64,000 bases of DNA from Neobacillus sp. SuZ13. GTDB lineage: Bacteria > Bacillota > Bacilli > Bacillales > Cytobacillaceae. The notes under the pieces were generated by a model. That model was not told the origin of the DNA. It made no database searches and was given only the letters and a program-made list of their open reading frames with translations. Where the stretch lies: positions 291,001-355,000 of the forward strand of contig NZ_CP126107.1 in the NCBI RefSeq assembly GCF_030123365.1. Direction: 5' to 3'. Positions within the stretch are counted from its first letter, which is position 1, and each line of letters starts with the position of its first letter. The translations under genes were made by a program, and so were the position numbers. Shown piece after piece: positions 27,655 through 36,030 of this stretch.

Positions 27655-28650
27655 ATGAGAAAGGGTTTAGCGTTAGCATTGAGTGGAGCATTATTATTGC
27701 TTTCAGCATGCGGAGGGGGAAGTAAGGAAACTGGAGGAGAGGGAAAAGAAAAAGTAGTTAAAATAGGCATTACACAAATTGTGGAACATCCTTCTCTTGA
27801 TGCTGCACGAGAGGGTTTTATCGCGGCTCTGAAGGATGCCGGCTATGAAGAAGGAAAGAACTTTAAACTTGATTACCAGAATGCCCAAGGAGATATGAAC
27901 AATAACACATCCATTGCACAAAATTTGGTTGCAGACAAGAATGACCTTATTTTAGCTATTGCCACACCTAGTGCGCAGGCGGTGGTGAACCAAACAAAGG
28001 ATATTCCAATATTGTTTACTGCCATTACGGATCCAGTCGGGGCTGAGCTTGTTCAAAGTTTGGAAAAGCCAGGTGGAAATGTGACAGGCACATCTGATAC
28101 ACATCCAGATGCGATAAAAAATACGATTGCTGCCATTAAAACTTTTCTTCCCGATGCGAAGAAGGTAGGCATCATCTATAACAACGGTGAGCCCAACTCT
28201 GTGGTAAATGTTAAACATGCGAAGACAGCTATAGAGGCTGCAGGACTTGAGGCAGTTGAAACCACAATCACAGCTAGTTCCGAAGTAAAGCAGGCAGCTG
28301 AGTCAATGGTAGGACGTGCGGACGTATTATACATTCCAAAGGATAACACTGTTGTTGCTGCCCTAGAATCGGTAATTACTGTAGCTAATGCCAAAGATAT
28401 CCCAACGTTTGTCGGTGAAGGTGATTCTGTAAAAAGAGGAACTTTTGCTTCTTATGGATTTGACTACAAGGATCTAGGATACACTACTGGTAAAATGGCA
28501 GTGGAAATTCTCAAAGGAAAAAAACCAAGCGAAATTCCTGTCGGCTTCCCTGAAAACCTTGAGTTGATCATCAACAAAAAAGCAGCACAAGAGGAAGGAG
28601 TCTCCTTAACAGACGAGATGCTGAAGGACGCAAAAATAGTGGGAGAATAA
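27655..28650 (+). CDS. Orphan ABC substrate-binding lipoprotein, TrpX-like
   Basis: Extracellular lipoprotein of the ABC_sub_bind family (TrpX/YtxX-type), 331 residues. Lipobox cysteine C19 (LLLLSAC) followed by a Gly-rich linker; the mature part starts VVKIGITQIVEHPSLDAAREGFIAALKDAGYEEGKNF, with TPSAQAVVNQTKDIPILFTAITDPVGAELV and YIPKDNTVVAALESVI, all typical of this family, whose members bind aromatic amino acids or remain uncharacterised. GGGAGG precedes the ATG. The permease and ATPase genes that normally follow are missing; a terminator comes directly after. It must either use a transporter encoded elsewhere or act as a receptor. Confidence 0.88.
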   Translation: MRKGLALALSGALLLLSACGGGSKETGGEGKEKVVKIGITQIVEHPSLDAAREGFIAALKDAGYEEGKNFKLDYQNAQGDMNNNTSIAQNLVADKNDLILAIATPSAQAVVNQTKDIPILFTAITDPVGAELVQSLEKPGGNVTGTSDTHPDAIKNTIAAIKTFLPDAKKVGIIYNNGEPNSVVNVKHAKTAIEAAGLEAVETTITASSEVKQAAESMVGRADVLYIPKDNTVVAALESVITVANAKDIPTFVGEGDSVKRGTFASYGFDYKDLGYTTGKMAVEILKGKKPSEIPVGFPENLELIINKKAAQEEGVSLTDEMLKDAKIVGE

Positions 28651-28668
28651 AATCTCAACTTAAAATAG

Positions 28669-28695
28669 CCTGCCTAAAAACGGCAGGTTCATTTT
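28669..28695 (+). terminator. Terminator after the binding-protein gene
   Basis: CCTGCC / GGCAGG stem with a 7-base loop and a TTC-ATTTTTT tail. Confidence 0.75.
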
Positions 28696-28702
28696 TTGTT
28701 GC

Positions 28703-28719
28703 ATATCGCATGGCGATAT
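28703..28719 (+). promoter_or_regulatory. 17-bp palindrome before the MerR-like gene
   Basis: ATATCGC-ATG-GCGATAT. A copy differing only in the 3-base centre follows the gene at 29514-29530. Probably the binding site of the protein encoded between them. Confidence 0.7.
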
Positions 28720-28772
28720 AGCTTGCAAATAAACCAAAAAACCTTCATATTTAATAGAAAAGGAGGTTCGAT

Positions 28773-29480
28773 ATGCGACGTGATATACAACCGAATGAAC
28801 GTGCTTTCTCTTCCAAAGAAGCTGCAGAAGAAGTAGGGATTGCAACCCCCACTGTTCGCAAGTATGGCCAAATCCTAGAGCGGAATGGATATGAGTTTTT
28901 GAAGGATGGCGATCGGCGTATCTTTGTTCAATCTGATATCGGAGCGCTTATAGCGCTACGCGATACGGACAAGCCCCTAGACGATACAGCTAAAGACCTT
29001 GTGTATCAGCAAAAAGAAAGATTAGAAGAATCCAATGAAGTAGAACTTACGATACCTGTTACATATGATAATTTACCCCAAGACCCCAACCAATTAAAAG
29101 AAATTTTAATGGTTTTGGTCAATGAACTTGCAGCAACGCGTGAAATGAATGCCCAACTGACAAACGATATGTCACAGCTGAAATTATCGGTTTCCCGGCT
29201 CCAGCAAGATCACCATGTAATAAGTTCAAGTATTGCTAATTCCGCGCAAAAAACACAAGCAAAAATTGAAAAATTAACTGAACAACAAAATACTCATTAC
29301 GCAACATTGCTGGAACAAGAACAAGAAAAAAGTGAATCCTTACAAAAGGAGATACAAAATATACGATACGAGCTGGAAAAAGAATGGCGTTCACAAAATG
29401 ATTTTAATAAACGCTTAGAAGAAGCGATACAAAAGCCTAAAGAAAAATGGGGGAAGATCTTCTCTATGTTCCGAAAATAA
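28773..29480 (+). CDS. MerR-type HTH/coiled-coil protein, RacA- or DUF3967-like
   Basis: 235-residue protein of unknown function. Residues 10-60 form a MerR-like winged HTH (FSSKEAAEEVGIATPTVRKYGQILERNGYEFLKDGDRR). Residues about 108-215 are strongly helical and coiled-coil-like (AATREMNAQLTNDMSQLKLSV..., EQEQEKSESLQKEIQNIRYELEKE). The C-terminus, KPKEKWGKIFSMFRK, is a short basic, aromatic tail that could touch membrane. This layout (DNA-binding head, coil, membrane-active tail) is that of RacA, the chromosome-anchoring protein, and of plasmid-borne DUF3967 proteins; I do not claim orthology. GGAGG precedes the start. Two palindromes frame it, suggesting autoregulation or a partition-like role, and a broken second copy follows. 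Confidence 0.75.
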   Translation: MRRDIQPNERAFSSKEAAEEVGIATPTVRKYGQILERNGYEFLKDGDRRIFVQSDIGALIALRDTDKPLDDTAKDLVYQQKERLEESNEVELTIPVTYDNLPQDPNQLKEILMVLVNELAATREMNAQLTNDMSQLKLSVSRLQQDHHVISSSIANSAQKTQAKIEKLTEQQNTHYATLLEQEQEKSESLQKEIQNIRYELEKEWRSQNDFNKRLEEAIQKPKEKWGKIFSMFRK

Positions 29481-29505
29481 GGTCCCTGTTATGGGCTTTT
29501 TTTTT
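29479..29505 (+). terminator. Terminator after the MerR-like gene
   Basis: Short bulged hairpin (CCC-TGTTAT-GGG core) and nine T. Confidence 0.6.
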
Positions 29506-29513
29506 ACTGTTTC

Positions 29514-29530
29514 ATATCGCCAGGCGATAT
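29514..29530 (+). promoter_or_regulatory. Second 17-bp palindrome
   Basis: ATATCGC-CAG-GCGATAT, same arms as 28703-28719. It precedes the remnant gene at 29541 as the first precedes the intact gene. Confidence 0.7.
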
Positions 29531-29540
29531 AATTATGTAA

Positions 29541-29616
29541 TATGAAAGATGTTGATCGGCATAGTATTCCTCAATCCGACATTGATCTGTCCTATAGCGT
29601 TACGCGATACGGACTC
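29541..29616 (+). pseudogene. Remnant of a second MerR-like gene copy
   Basis: This stretch aligns with 28899-28972 inside the intact gene: GAAAGATG..GATCGGC-TA matches GAAGGATG..GATCGGC-TA, TCAATC matches, and a 22-bp block at 29593-29614 differs from 28949-28970 by one base. The distance between blocks is 39 versus 38, so one base was gained and the frame is broken. Translation gives VDRHSIPQSDIDL against GDRRIFVQSDIGAL. With the palindrome upstream, the whole unit appears to have been duplicated and then mostly deleted. Confidence 0.65.
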
Positions 29617-30140
29617 ACCTCCAAAATTCAACAAATTCCCGGGAAATATCTACAAATTCTGAGTAGGTATCGACAAAATTAGGTGCCTACATAAAAAAAC
29701 ATAAAGAGGATCCTCATTAATCTAATTTTTGAGAAGCCTCTTTTTTCATTCTTAACATCAATATGCCAACCTCTTACATTGTCTTGTCAAGTAAAGTTTG
29801 TGTATTTGGAACTGTGCAGGGAACCCAATTCAACCCTGAAAACAGGAAAAAAGTTCTATAACTTTTAATCTTCCCTTAATTTTTACCTAAAAACCATCCC
29901 GTTGTCTTGCTGAGAAAGAATCATATTTTTCACATATTCCTCCTAAAAAATCCTAGTTTTAAAAATAAATAGAAAGAAAGTACTAGAAAAAATCTTCCTC
30001 TTTTCCAGGTGGATTTGAATGTTCGATGAACCTATGATAAAAAATATATAGGAATTTACTTCCAATGTAGTGATAGTGGTCTGGGAAAAAGCGATGAATC
30101 AATTCCAGGGCAAACTATAGGTAGAGGAGATGGAGAACAA
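29617..30140 (+). other. AT-rich gap before the type VII secretion genes
   Basis: About 520 bp without a supported gene. It holds one terminator-like hairpin (29703-29746) and presumably the esxA promoter near its right end; I see no clear -35/-10 pair, riboswitch or repeat. Confidence 0.5.
29703..29746 (+). terminator. Terminator-like hairpin in the gap
   Basis: AAAGAGG...CTCA / TGAG...CCTCTTT with 3-base internal loop and six T. No intact gene ends just before it. Confidence 0.65.
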
Positions 30141-30437
30141 GTGGCTGGACAAATTCGTATGACCCCAGCGGAGTTAAAGGCAAAAGCGACTCGCTATGGG
30201 CAAAGTTCACAACAAATTGAGCAAATTTTAAGAGACTTAACTAATTTACAAAATGAACTTCGTGGTGAGTGGGAAGGCCGTGCCTTCCAAAGATTTGATG
30301 ATCAGTTTAACCAATTGAAGCCGAAGGTACAAAATTTTGCTCAATTGATGCAAGAGATTAACACACAATTGAACAAGACAGCGGATGCAGTTGCTCAGCA
30401 AGATGAGCAATTATCGCAGAATTTTGGGCTTAATTAA
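30141..30437 (+). CDS. esxA: WXG100 protein EsxA (type VII secretion substrate)
   Basis: Small secreted helical-hairpin protein, 98 residues, exported by the type VII system as a dimer and needed for its function. The turn motif is W44-E-G46 in [10 protein letters not shown], midway along the chain as in all WXG100 proteins; the sequence [20 protein letters not shown] resembles B. subtilis YukE. GTG start, with GGAG 5 bp upstream. It is set apart from the rest of the locus by a strong terminator, consistent with a highly expressed short transcript plus read-through. Confidence 0.95.
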   Translation: MAGQIRMTPAELKAKATRYGQSSQQIEQILRDLTNLQNELRGEWEGRAFQRFDDQFNQLKPKVQNFAQLMQEINTQLNKTADAVAQQDEQLSQNFGLN

Positions 30438-30513
30438 TCCGATTGCCTACCAACTGGATGATTAACATGGGATCAGTGGAATAAGTCATTCGGGACTATG
30501 TTCCCAATAAAAC

Positions 30514-30548
30514 AAAAGCCACGCGACAATTGTTGTGTGGCTTTTATT
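30514..30548 (+). terminator. Strong terminator between esxA and esaA
   Basis: 16-bp stem (30514-30529 with 30530-30545, allowing one G-T pair), A-rich and T-rich flanks. Confidence 0.85.
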
Positions 30549-30652
30549 CTTTGTTTGCCATAGCAGGGATTCTCCTAACATAGTAAGAGTTTCTTATAAA
30601 AATAGAAATTATTACTTTTTTACATACTACTAAATTTTCAGGGGTTGAGTGA

Positions 30653-33600
30653 ATGAAAAAGATTGAGCGAGGTGTCATATTATTTCTAGTTCTGATCCTT
30701 GCGCTATCTTCAGGAATCTCTTATCTGGCATTGAATCAAGTATCCGAAAGCAAGGCCAACAATGATGATGAGAAAATGACAGTAGCATTGGTCAATGAAG
30801 ATCAAGGTGCACAATTTAATGATAAGAACTATGAATTTGGTGCCGAATTTATAAAGAACATTGAAAAAGATGATACCCATGACTGGTATGTTGTCAGTCG
30901 TGGTGTTGCGGAAAGCGGCCTATCGCGGAATGTCTACAATATGATGATTGTTATTCCGAATGATTTTACCGAAAAGGCATTATCAATAGATTCGAAATCT
31001 CCAGAGCGGGTAGTTTTAAACTACAAAATAAATGCCTCCGATAACGGCAATTTGAAAGCGAAGGCGGAGAAAACAGCGAGTGCCATCTTAGGTGATTTTA
31101 ATCGCCAAATCATTGATGTTTATTTTGCCAGTGTCATCGGCAATTTACATGATGCTCAAGACAATATCGGTACATTAGTCAATAAGGAGCAAGTATATAC
31201 AAACTTCTATAATCATACTATCCATCGTCCATTAGCAGGTTACACCGCTCAGTTTGGAGCAGTGGAAAGTAACACAAAGATATCAAGAGATAACTTTACC
31301 GGCTTACAGGATCTATTAAAAGGATTTGAAACTAGCCTGGGTGAGGATGTAGCAGCAAGCAATACCTATCAATCCAGCTTTTTGGATTACACGAAAATGC
31401 ATGCGGCTAATGGTCTTTTAACAAAAGGTTTCTCTGGTCAGCTTAACCTGTTAGACCGCGAAATGAACAATGATGATGTCATGCAGCAATTATATTTTTT
31501 AATTTCCGCCAATAATGCCATCAATGATCAATTTCATCAAAAGGATCATCAATCGGCTACAATTTTATCAGAATCGGCAGCCCTTCAAGAGTATCTGACG
31601 AACACGAAGGAAAAAATGGATAAATTGGATACAGAGTTGTCGGAAACGTTGGCATCAGATATGCAGCAAGCAATTACCGACAAGCTTAAAAAGGAGATAC
31701 AAAATACCTCAGGGCAAGAGCAAAGTGTATCGATGAATCATATTTTTGCCGTTCCAGATAACAATGCCCGGTCTGCATTGCAAAAGCAAATTGATCTACT
31801 GCCTTCCATAAATGGTAATGACTTAGATGGCTTAGGATTAAGTGATAAAACAGTCACACAGCTAAAAAATGTCATAGCTGTCACCAATAAATACAATCAA
31901 GAGTTTGCTTATATCCCTAATCGCGAAGCCAATAGTATTCCTTTGTCAGAAAAAGTAAAACAAGTGAAAAATGATTTAAGAACCAATGGAGTAACCCTAA
32001 CAGATAGTGTCCAATTGGAGAAAAATAAAAAGAATGGGCAGGAATTTACACTTTCGATTCCAAAAGAATTTGAGATTAAGAGAGTGTTATTATCATTACC
32101 AAATAGCGAAGAAATGGATTATACGGAGCCATTTCTTCATAACGATAAGATTAAACTGCCTTCAACAGATAAAGGGCAATTCACTGTAAAAGTTGATGTG
32201 ATTCTTCATAACATGGATGCAATCCTTGATGTGTTCCAGCCGGTTACATGGAATTGGGAACTTGATCAAAAGGATATTACCGATGTAGATCAACCAGAAC
32301 AGCCAGAACAACCGGTTCAACCTGCGCAACCAGAACAACCAGAACAGCCACAAACAACAGCAGCAAATTCAGCTGATCTTGATAAGGAAACAAATCCATC
32401 CTTATTGTCTAACGAAAGTAATCAATCGGCAGCAGCTGAAGAATTGAGCGAGGATGCAAAGGACGAAAAATCAATCGAACCACAGAACTCGATTCAACCC
32501 GATGACAACGCAAGTATTATTGAGAGATTGGAAATTTTAAATAACCATATTGCGCATCAAGTGATGTCGCCTCTTACCGGGGACTCGACAAGTGTATTAA
32601 TCAATGCTTCCAGCGATACCGTCAGTAATTTTCATAAGTTAATGACGCTGTTTAATCTATACTTTGGCATTGGAATAGATCAATTTAATCGTCCGGACCT
32701 CATAAATGATTTGAATCAAACCAAACTGACCGAAATGGCAACAGAGGATTCTCTTTATTATTTATTTAATAAACAAGACATTGTTGATGTATTAGCTGCT
32801 TACGTTGCGGAACAAATCACAGAGGAAATAAGACAACAGACGGCAGATGTAAAAGGCAAAATAGATGAATATACACAGCTTGTTAACGATGCCAATCAAA
32901 ATGCAGCCCAAATGTCGAAGAGGATTAAGGAAACAACGGCACAAGCTGAAACTTTAAATACGAACCTTTCTGACACATTAAAAGATTTGGAAGCATGGCG
33001 TGAAGCAAGTCTTAAACTCCAAAGTGAACAAGCAAAAGTTTTAATGAATGGGGAAGAAGAACAACAGGTTGTTCTATCCATAGGCAATGAATTCAACTCG
33101 CTGCTAGTTTCAAGTCAATCTCTAGCGGATCAGTCGAAAACTAATTTGAATTCTGCGGATACGGTTTATCAAACCTTCGATGCCATCGATCGTCAAGCCA
33201 AGGAAATTCAAGCTAGTGGAACGACTTTAGTACAGCAGGCAGGGGACCTTTCCAATAATCTAATGAATAAATTGGCGGAGGATCAAAACTTCTCTGAAAA
33301 TTTTGCAGGCGTGCTCGCTAATAGCCGCGTTGGTGACCGGCCGAATGAAGAGTTGTTAAGCTTTCTTTCGAAACCAGTCGAAACCAAGAATGCTGGGGTT
33401 ATCACTGCAGGTGATACCTTTACTCCTTACTTTGTTGTCTTGATCTGTTTCATTGTAGCGTTATTTACTGCTTATGTTCTCTCTAATAACGAGAGGAAAC
33501 GACTGCAAAAGGATACATTTGCTGGTGAAGGAACCATAGTCGCCACTAATACACCGATCACGATTATAACTGTAAGCATTGGTCTAATCGAGGGGCTGGT

Positions 33601-34021
33601 GATCGGGCTGATGTCTGGCAAGATGCTGCAAATGAGTGAAGGCAAGTTCCTGCAATGGACTACATTAATTATCTTAATCATGGTCACGCTGCTGGTAGTA
33701 GCAACCTATTTACTACGTCAGTTAAAAATGGCTGGTATGTTCATTCTATTGGTGATTCTAAGCCTCTATTTATTCTTAACGGAAGCACTTGGACGTCATT
33801 TTGACCAATTCTCTGCGGCTGCTAAATTAAGAGACTATTCACCGTTGCAATATATTGAGACATTATTAATGAAGTTTGGCAGTGGAGCATCTGATACGAA
33901 GTGGATTATAGCGGGCCTAGCAGCCTTGACGGTTGTTAGTCTTACAGGCAATTTGTTTGTCTCGAATCGTTTTGCAAAAAGCGAGGAGGTTAATCATGAA
34001 GGAATTAGTGAAGCTCTTTAG
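30653..34021 (+). CDS. esaA: Type VII secretion protein EsaA (YueB family)
   Basis: Polytopic membrane component with a very large extracellular part; 1122 residues, close to B. subtilis YueB (the phage SPP1 receptor). One N-terminal membrane helix (residues 6-27, VILFLVLILALSSGISYLAL), an ectodomain of about 890 residues with helical/coiled segments and a proline-rich PEQP tract (about 545-567), and a cluster of about six C-terminal helices (from about 922, TPYFVVLICFIVALFTAYVLS, to the end). The ABC2-like YhgE/Pip fold is visible at both ends. It overlaps essA by 26 bp. Confidence 0.93.
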   Translation: MKKIERGVILFLVLILALSSGISYLALNQVSESKANNDDEKMTVALVNEDQGAQFNDKNYEFGAEFIKNIEKDDTHDWYVVSRGVAESGLSRNVYNMMIVIPNDFTEKALSIDSKSPERVVLNYKINASDNGNLKAKAEKTASAILGDFNRQIIDVYFASVIGNLHDAQDNIGTLVNKEQVYTNFYNHTIHRPLAGYTAQFGAVESNTKISRDNFTGLQDLLKGFETSLGEDVAASNTYQSSFLDYTKMHAANGLLTKGFSGQLNLLDREMNNDDVMQQLYFLISANNAINDQFHQKDHQSATILSESAALQEYLTNTKEKMDKLDTELSETLASDMQQAITDKLKKEIQNTSGQEQSVSMNHIFAVPDNNARSALQKQIDLLPSINGNDLDGLGLSDKTVTQLKNVIAVTNKYNQEFAYIPNREANSIPLSEKVKQVKNDLRTNGVTLTDSVQLEKNKKNGQEFTLSIPKEFEIKRVLLSLPNSEEMDYTEPFLHNDKIKLPSTDKGQFTVKVDVILHNMDAILDVFQPVTWNWELDQKDITDVDQPEQPEQPVQPAQPEQPEQPQTTAANSADLDKETNPSLLSNESNQSAAAEELSEDAKDEKSIEPQNSIQPDDNASIIERLEILNNHIAHQVMSPLTGDSTSVLINASSDTVSNFHKLMTLFNLYFGIGIDQFNRPDLINDLNQTKLTEMATEDSLYYLFNKQDIVDVLAAYVAEQITEEIRQQTADVKGKIDEYTQLVNDANQNAAQMSKRIKETTAQAETLNTNLSDTLKDLEAWREASLKLQSEQAKVLMNGEEEQQVVLSIGNEFNSLLVSSQSLADQSKTNLNSADTVYQTFDAIDRQAKEIQASGTTLVQQAGDLSNNLMNKLAEDQNFSENFAGVLANSRVGDRPNEELLSFLSKPVETKNAGVITAGDTFTPYFVVLICFIVALFTAYVLSNNERKRLQKDTFAGEGTIVATNTPITIITVSIGLIEGLVIGLMSGKMLQMSEGKFLQWTTLIILIMVTLLVVATYLLRQLKMAGMFILLVILSLYLFLTEALGRHFDQFSAAAKLRDYSPLQYIETLLMKFGSGASDTKWIIAGLAALTVVSLTGNLFVSNRFAKSEEVNHEGISEAL
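32288..32355 (+). repeat. PEQP repeat tract in EsaA ectodomain
   Basis: Imperfect repeats of CCAGAACAACC-type units encode QPEQPEQPVQPAQPEQPEQP. Rigid proline-rich linker; prone to length variation. Confidence 0.8.
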
Positions 34022-34508
34022 TGTAATTACTGTTTTTATAGGATTCCTTTTTATGTTTTCATTCCAGCCTTTGGCGGACGAAACCCTAGATCATAGCGGG
34101 AAAATCCAATTGCAAACGGACCGGATTGGCCAAGATGCAATCGATAGGGAAAAATTGGAAACGCAAGGCGATCAAGTAACGGAATTGGAAAAATTGGCGC
34201 CCGGCCTGTTTAAGGAACAAACACAGGATGCCCTCAAGACGAAACAATTAGAACTGGAACAATCTACGTTAGATTTACAACAAGGCCTTTTTGTTGCGCC
34301 AAGTAAGCCTGATATTACACTGAAAAATACCGAAAAGGTACTGTTTTCTAGTAATTATACAGTTCAACAGACTCCAGCTCCCACCCAGAACGAGCCTGAG
34401 AATCAACCAGGTGATTTTTTAAACGCCAAAACCATAACGACATTCTTAGGGATGGTCGTCCTGGGGTGTGGCGGAATCTTTACAATGATGAGAAAAACGC
34501 TTGGGTAA
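33996..34508 (+). CDS. essA: Type VII secretion protein EssA
   Basis: Small membrane component of the secretion machine, 170 residues. N-terminal hydrophobic segment (LVKLFSVITVFIGFLFMFSFQPLA), a charged helical extracellular stretch, and a C-terminal membrane helix (TITTFLGMVVLGCGGIFTMM) with a basic end, as in EssA/YueC. The ATG at 33996 follows GAGGAGGT and lies inside the 3' end of esaA. Sequence conservation in this family is low; position between esaA and esaB supports the call. Confidence 0.85.
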   Translation: MKELVKLFSVITVFIGFLFMFSFQPLADETLDHSGKIQLQTDRIGQDAIDREKLETQGDQVTELEKLAPGLFKEQTQDALKTKQLELEQSTLDLQQGLFVAPSKPDITLKNTEKVLFSSNYTVQQTPAPTQNEPENQPGDFLNAKTITTFLGMVVLGCGGIFTMMRKTLG

Positions 34509-34520
34509 AGGAGGAGCAAT

Positions 34521-34772
34521 ATGCCTAGTCAAACACATGTTAACGTGACAGTTGATTTTAGCAGATGGGGCAAAGGGCAATATGACGTAAGAATCCCTGC
34601 TCACCAACCGATTAAACAACTACTGGTGAACTTGTCCGAATCCTTAAATCTGGATCTTACAATGGCACCTCTTTTTGCAGTAAAGCTTTCAAAAAAAGAA
34701 CTCTTATTGGCAGATGATGACCGGCTTATCGATTATCCAGTAACCAATGGAGACCTTTTACGAGTTTTATAA
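34521..34772 (+). CDS. esaB: Type VII secretion protein EsaB (YukD, ubiquitin-like)
   Basis: Cytoplasmic ubiquitin-fold protein of 83 residues (HVNVTVDFSRWGKGQYDVRIPAHQPIKQLL... DRLIDYPVTNGDLLRVL), the YukD family, needed for secretion. It lacks the C-terminal Gly-Gly of true ubiquitins. AAAGGAGG precedes the ATG. Confidence 0.9.
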   Translation: MPSQTHVNVTVDFSRWGKGQYDVRIPAHQPIKQLLVNLSESLNLDLTMAPLFAVKLSKKELLLADDDRLIDYPVTNGDLLRVL

Positions 34773-34783
34773 GTATTATAGAA

Positions 34784-34819
34784 ACAGGCCTATCCAATGT
34801 GAGGATAGCGCCTGTCTTT
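34784..34819 (+). terminator. Attenuator-like hairpin between esaB and essB
   Basis: ACAGGC-TATCC / GGATA-GCCTGT stem followed by CTTTT only. Weak T run suggests partial termination or mRNA processing within the operon. Confidence 0.55.
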
Positions 34820-34837
34820 TAAAAGGAGTCAGAACAC

Positions 34838-36019
34838 ATGAATGAAAAAAGCATCCAATTGGAGTCCATGACATACAAGTTTCTCATTCTTAATAATAAA
34901 TGGCAGCTGGACTTGCCGAAATCACAAACACAAGTAAAAGATGTACGCCAATTGGCTTTAATTAACCATGACTCAGATTTATTCGTACCTGCAATCGTTG
35001 AAGAAGGAGACGACAAGTTTACCTTCTCATTTGAAGTCAATCCAAGGGCTCACACATGGGATGACGTACAAAAGCTAAGCAGAAAAGAAAAACTACGCCT
35101 TTTGTGTAATCTTGCTCGACTCAGAACAATCCTAACCACACGCATGACCTTCTTCTTACATCCCGACAATCTGATTTTTGATGAGAATCTTTTACCATCA
35201 ATCGTGTTTCGCGGTATCCGGGAGTTAATTCCCCCCTATGAACTGAATGAAGATAAATTTATTCTCCAATATAAATGTATCATTGTCGCAATATTTTCCA
35301 AAAAGTATACCTTTGATGACCTCTATTCGGGTTCATTAGCAAATGCCAAGGATACCGCATTTGAACGTCAAGTGGGTGAACTTCAGGAATTCGCTGCTTT
35401 AGTCAATTTTTTGGAAGAACAGTACTTAAAGGAAAAACAAGAGTTAGAAAAAACTATAGTAAATGTACCGAAAAAGAGATTCCGTCTTTTTAAACAACTA
35501 ACCTTTATCATGATGGCACTTGTTGTTATTTTAGCAGTGCCGCTCGTTTATCTGACTTTTGTCAAAACACCTTTTCAAGCGCATCTCCTCGAAGCGGATC
35601 GTCACTTTTTATCTTTAGATTATGGAAATGTGATTACTGATTTAGAAAATCAAACTCCAGAAAAATTGCCGAATACCAGTAAGTATGTACTTGCTTATTC
35701 ATTCATTGAAACAGAGAAGCTTTCTGATGATCAAAAAGAAGTAATCTTGAAAAATATCAGTATAAAAAGTGATCCGAACTATTTATTGTATTGGATTTAC
35801 AATGGTCGAGGCGATTTTGCCAGAACCATCGACCTTGCCAAGTATATTGATGATCCTCAATTAATCATGTATGGGCTAATCAAACAAATTGAACAGGCGA
35901 AAAATGACCCTGATTTAAGTGGGACAGAGCGTGAAAAGAAAGTTCAAAAATTTCAGGAACAATATGATTCATATGCTGACAAATATGGTCTGGAATCCAT
36001 ATTAAACCCGCAGAACTGA
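34838..36019 (+). CDS. essB: Type VII secretion protein EssB (YukC)
   Basis: Bitopic membrane protein, 393 residues. The cytoplasmic N-terminal part (1-215) has the pseudokinase-like fold of YukC/EssB (WDDVQKLSRKEKLRLLCNLARL; DNLIFDENLLPSIVFRGIRELIPP), one membrane helix at about 220-242 (LTFIMMALVVILAVPLVYLTFV), and a helical extracytoplasmic part (YVLAYSFIETEKLSDDQKEVILKNI). It scaffolds EssC. AAAAGGAG upstream; 12 bp before essC. Confidence 0.93.
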   Translation: MNEKSIQLESMTYKFLILNNKWQLDLPKSQTQVKDVRQLALINHDSDLFVPAIVEEGDDKFTFSFEVNPRAHTWDDVQKLSRKEKLRLLCNLARLRTILTTRMTFFLHPDNLIFDENLLPSIVFRGIRELIPPYELNEDKFILQYKCIIVAIFSKKYTFDDLYSGSLANAKDTAFERQVGELQEFAALVNFLEEQYLKEKQELEKTIVNVPKKRFRLFKQLTFIMMALVVILAVPLVYLTFVKTPFQAHLLEADRHFLSLDYGNVITDLENQTPEKLPNTSKYVLAYSFIETEKLSDDQKEVILKNISIKSDPNYLLYWIYNGRGDFARTIDLAKYIDDPQLIMYGLIKQIEQAKNDPDLSGTEREKKVQKFQEQYDSYADKYGLESILNPQN

Positions 36020-36030
36020 GGGAGAGAAAA

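Noticed and set aside
27531..27725. Small + strand open frame overlapping the binding-protein start
   Set aside because: Lies over the promoter and leader and out of frame with a strongly supported lipoprotein gene.
28949..28970. 22-bp block shared with 29593-29614 as a separate DNA-binding repeat
   Set aside because: Flanking blocks also align at matching spacing, so gene duplication explains it better, though a binding role is not excluded.
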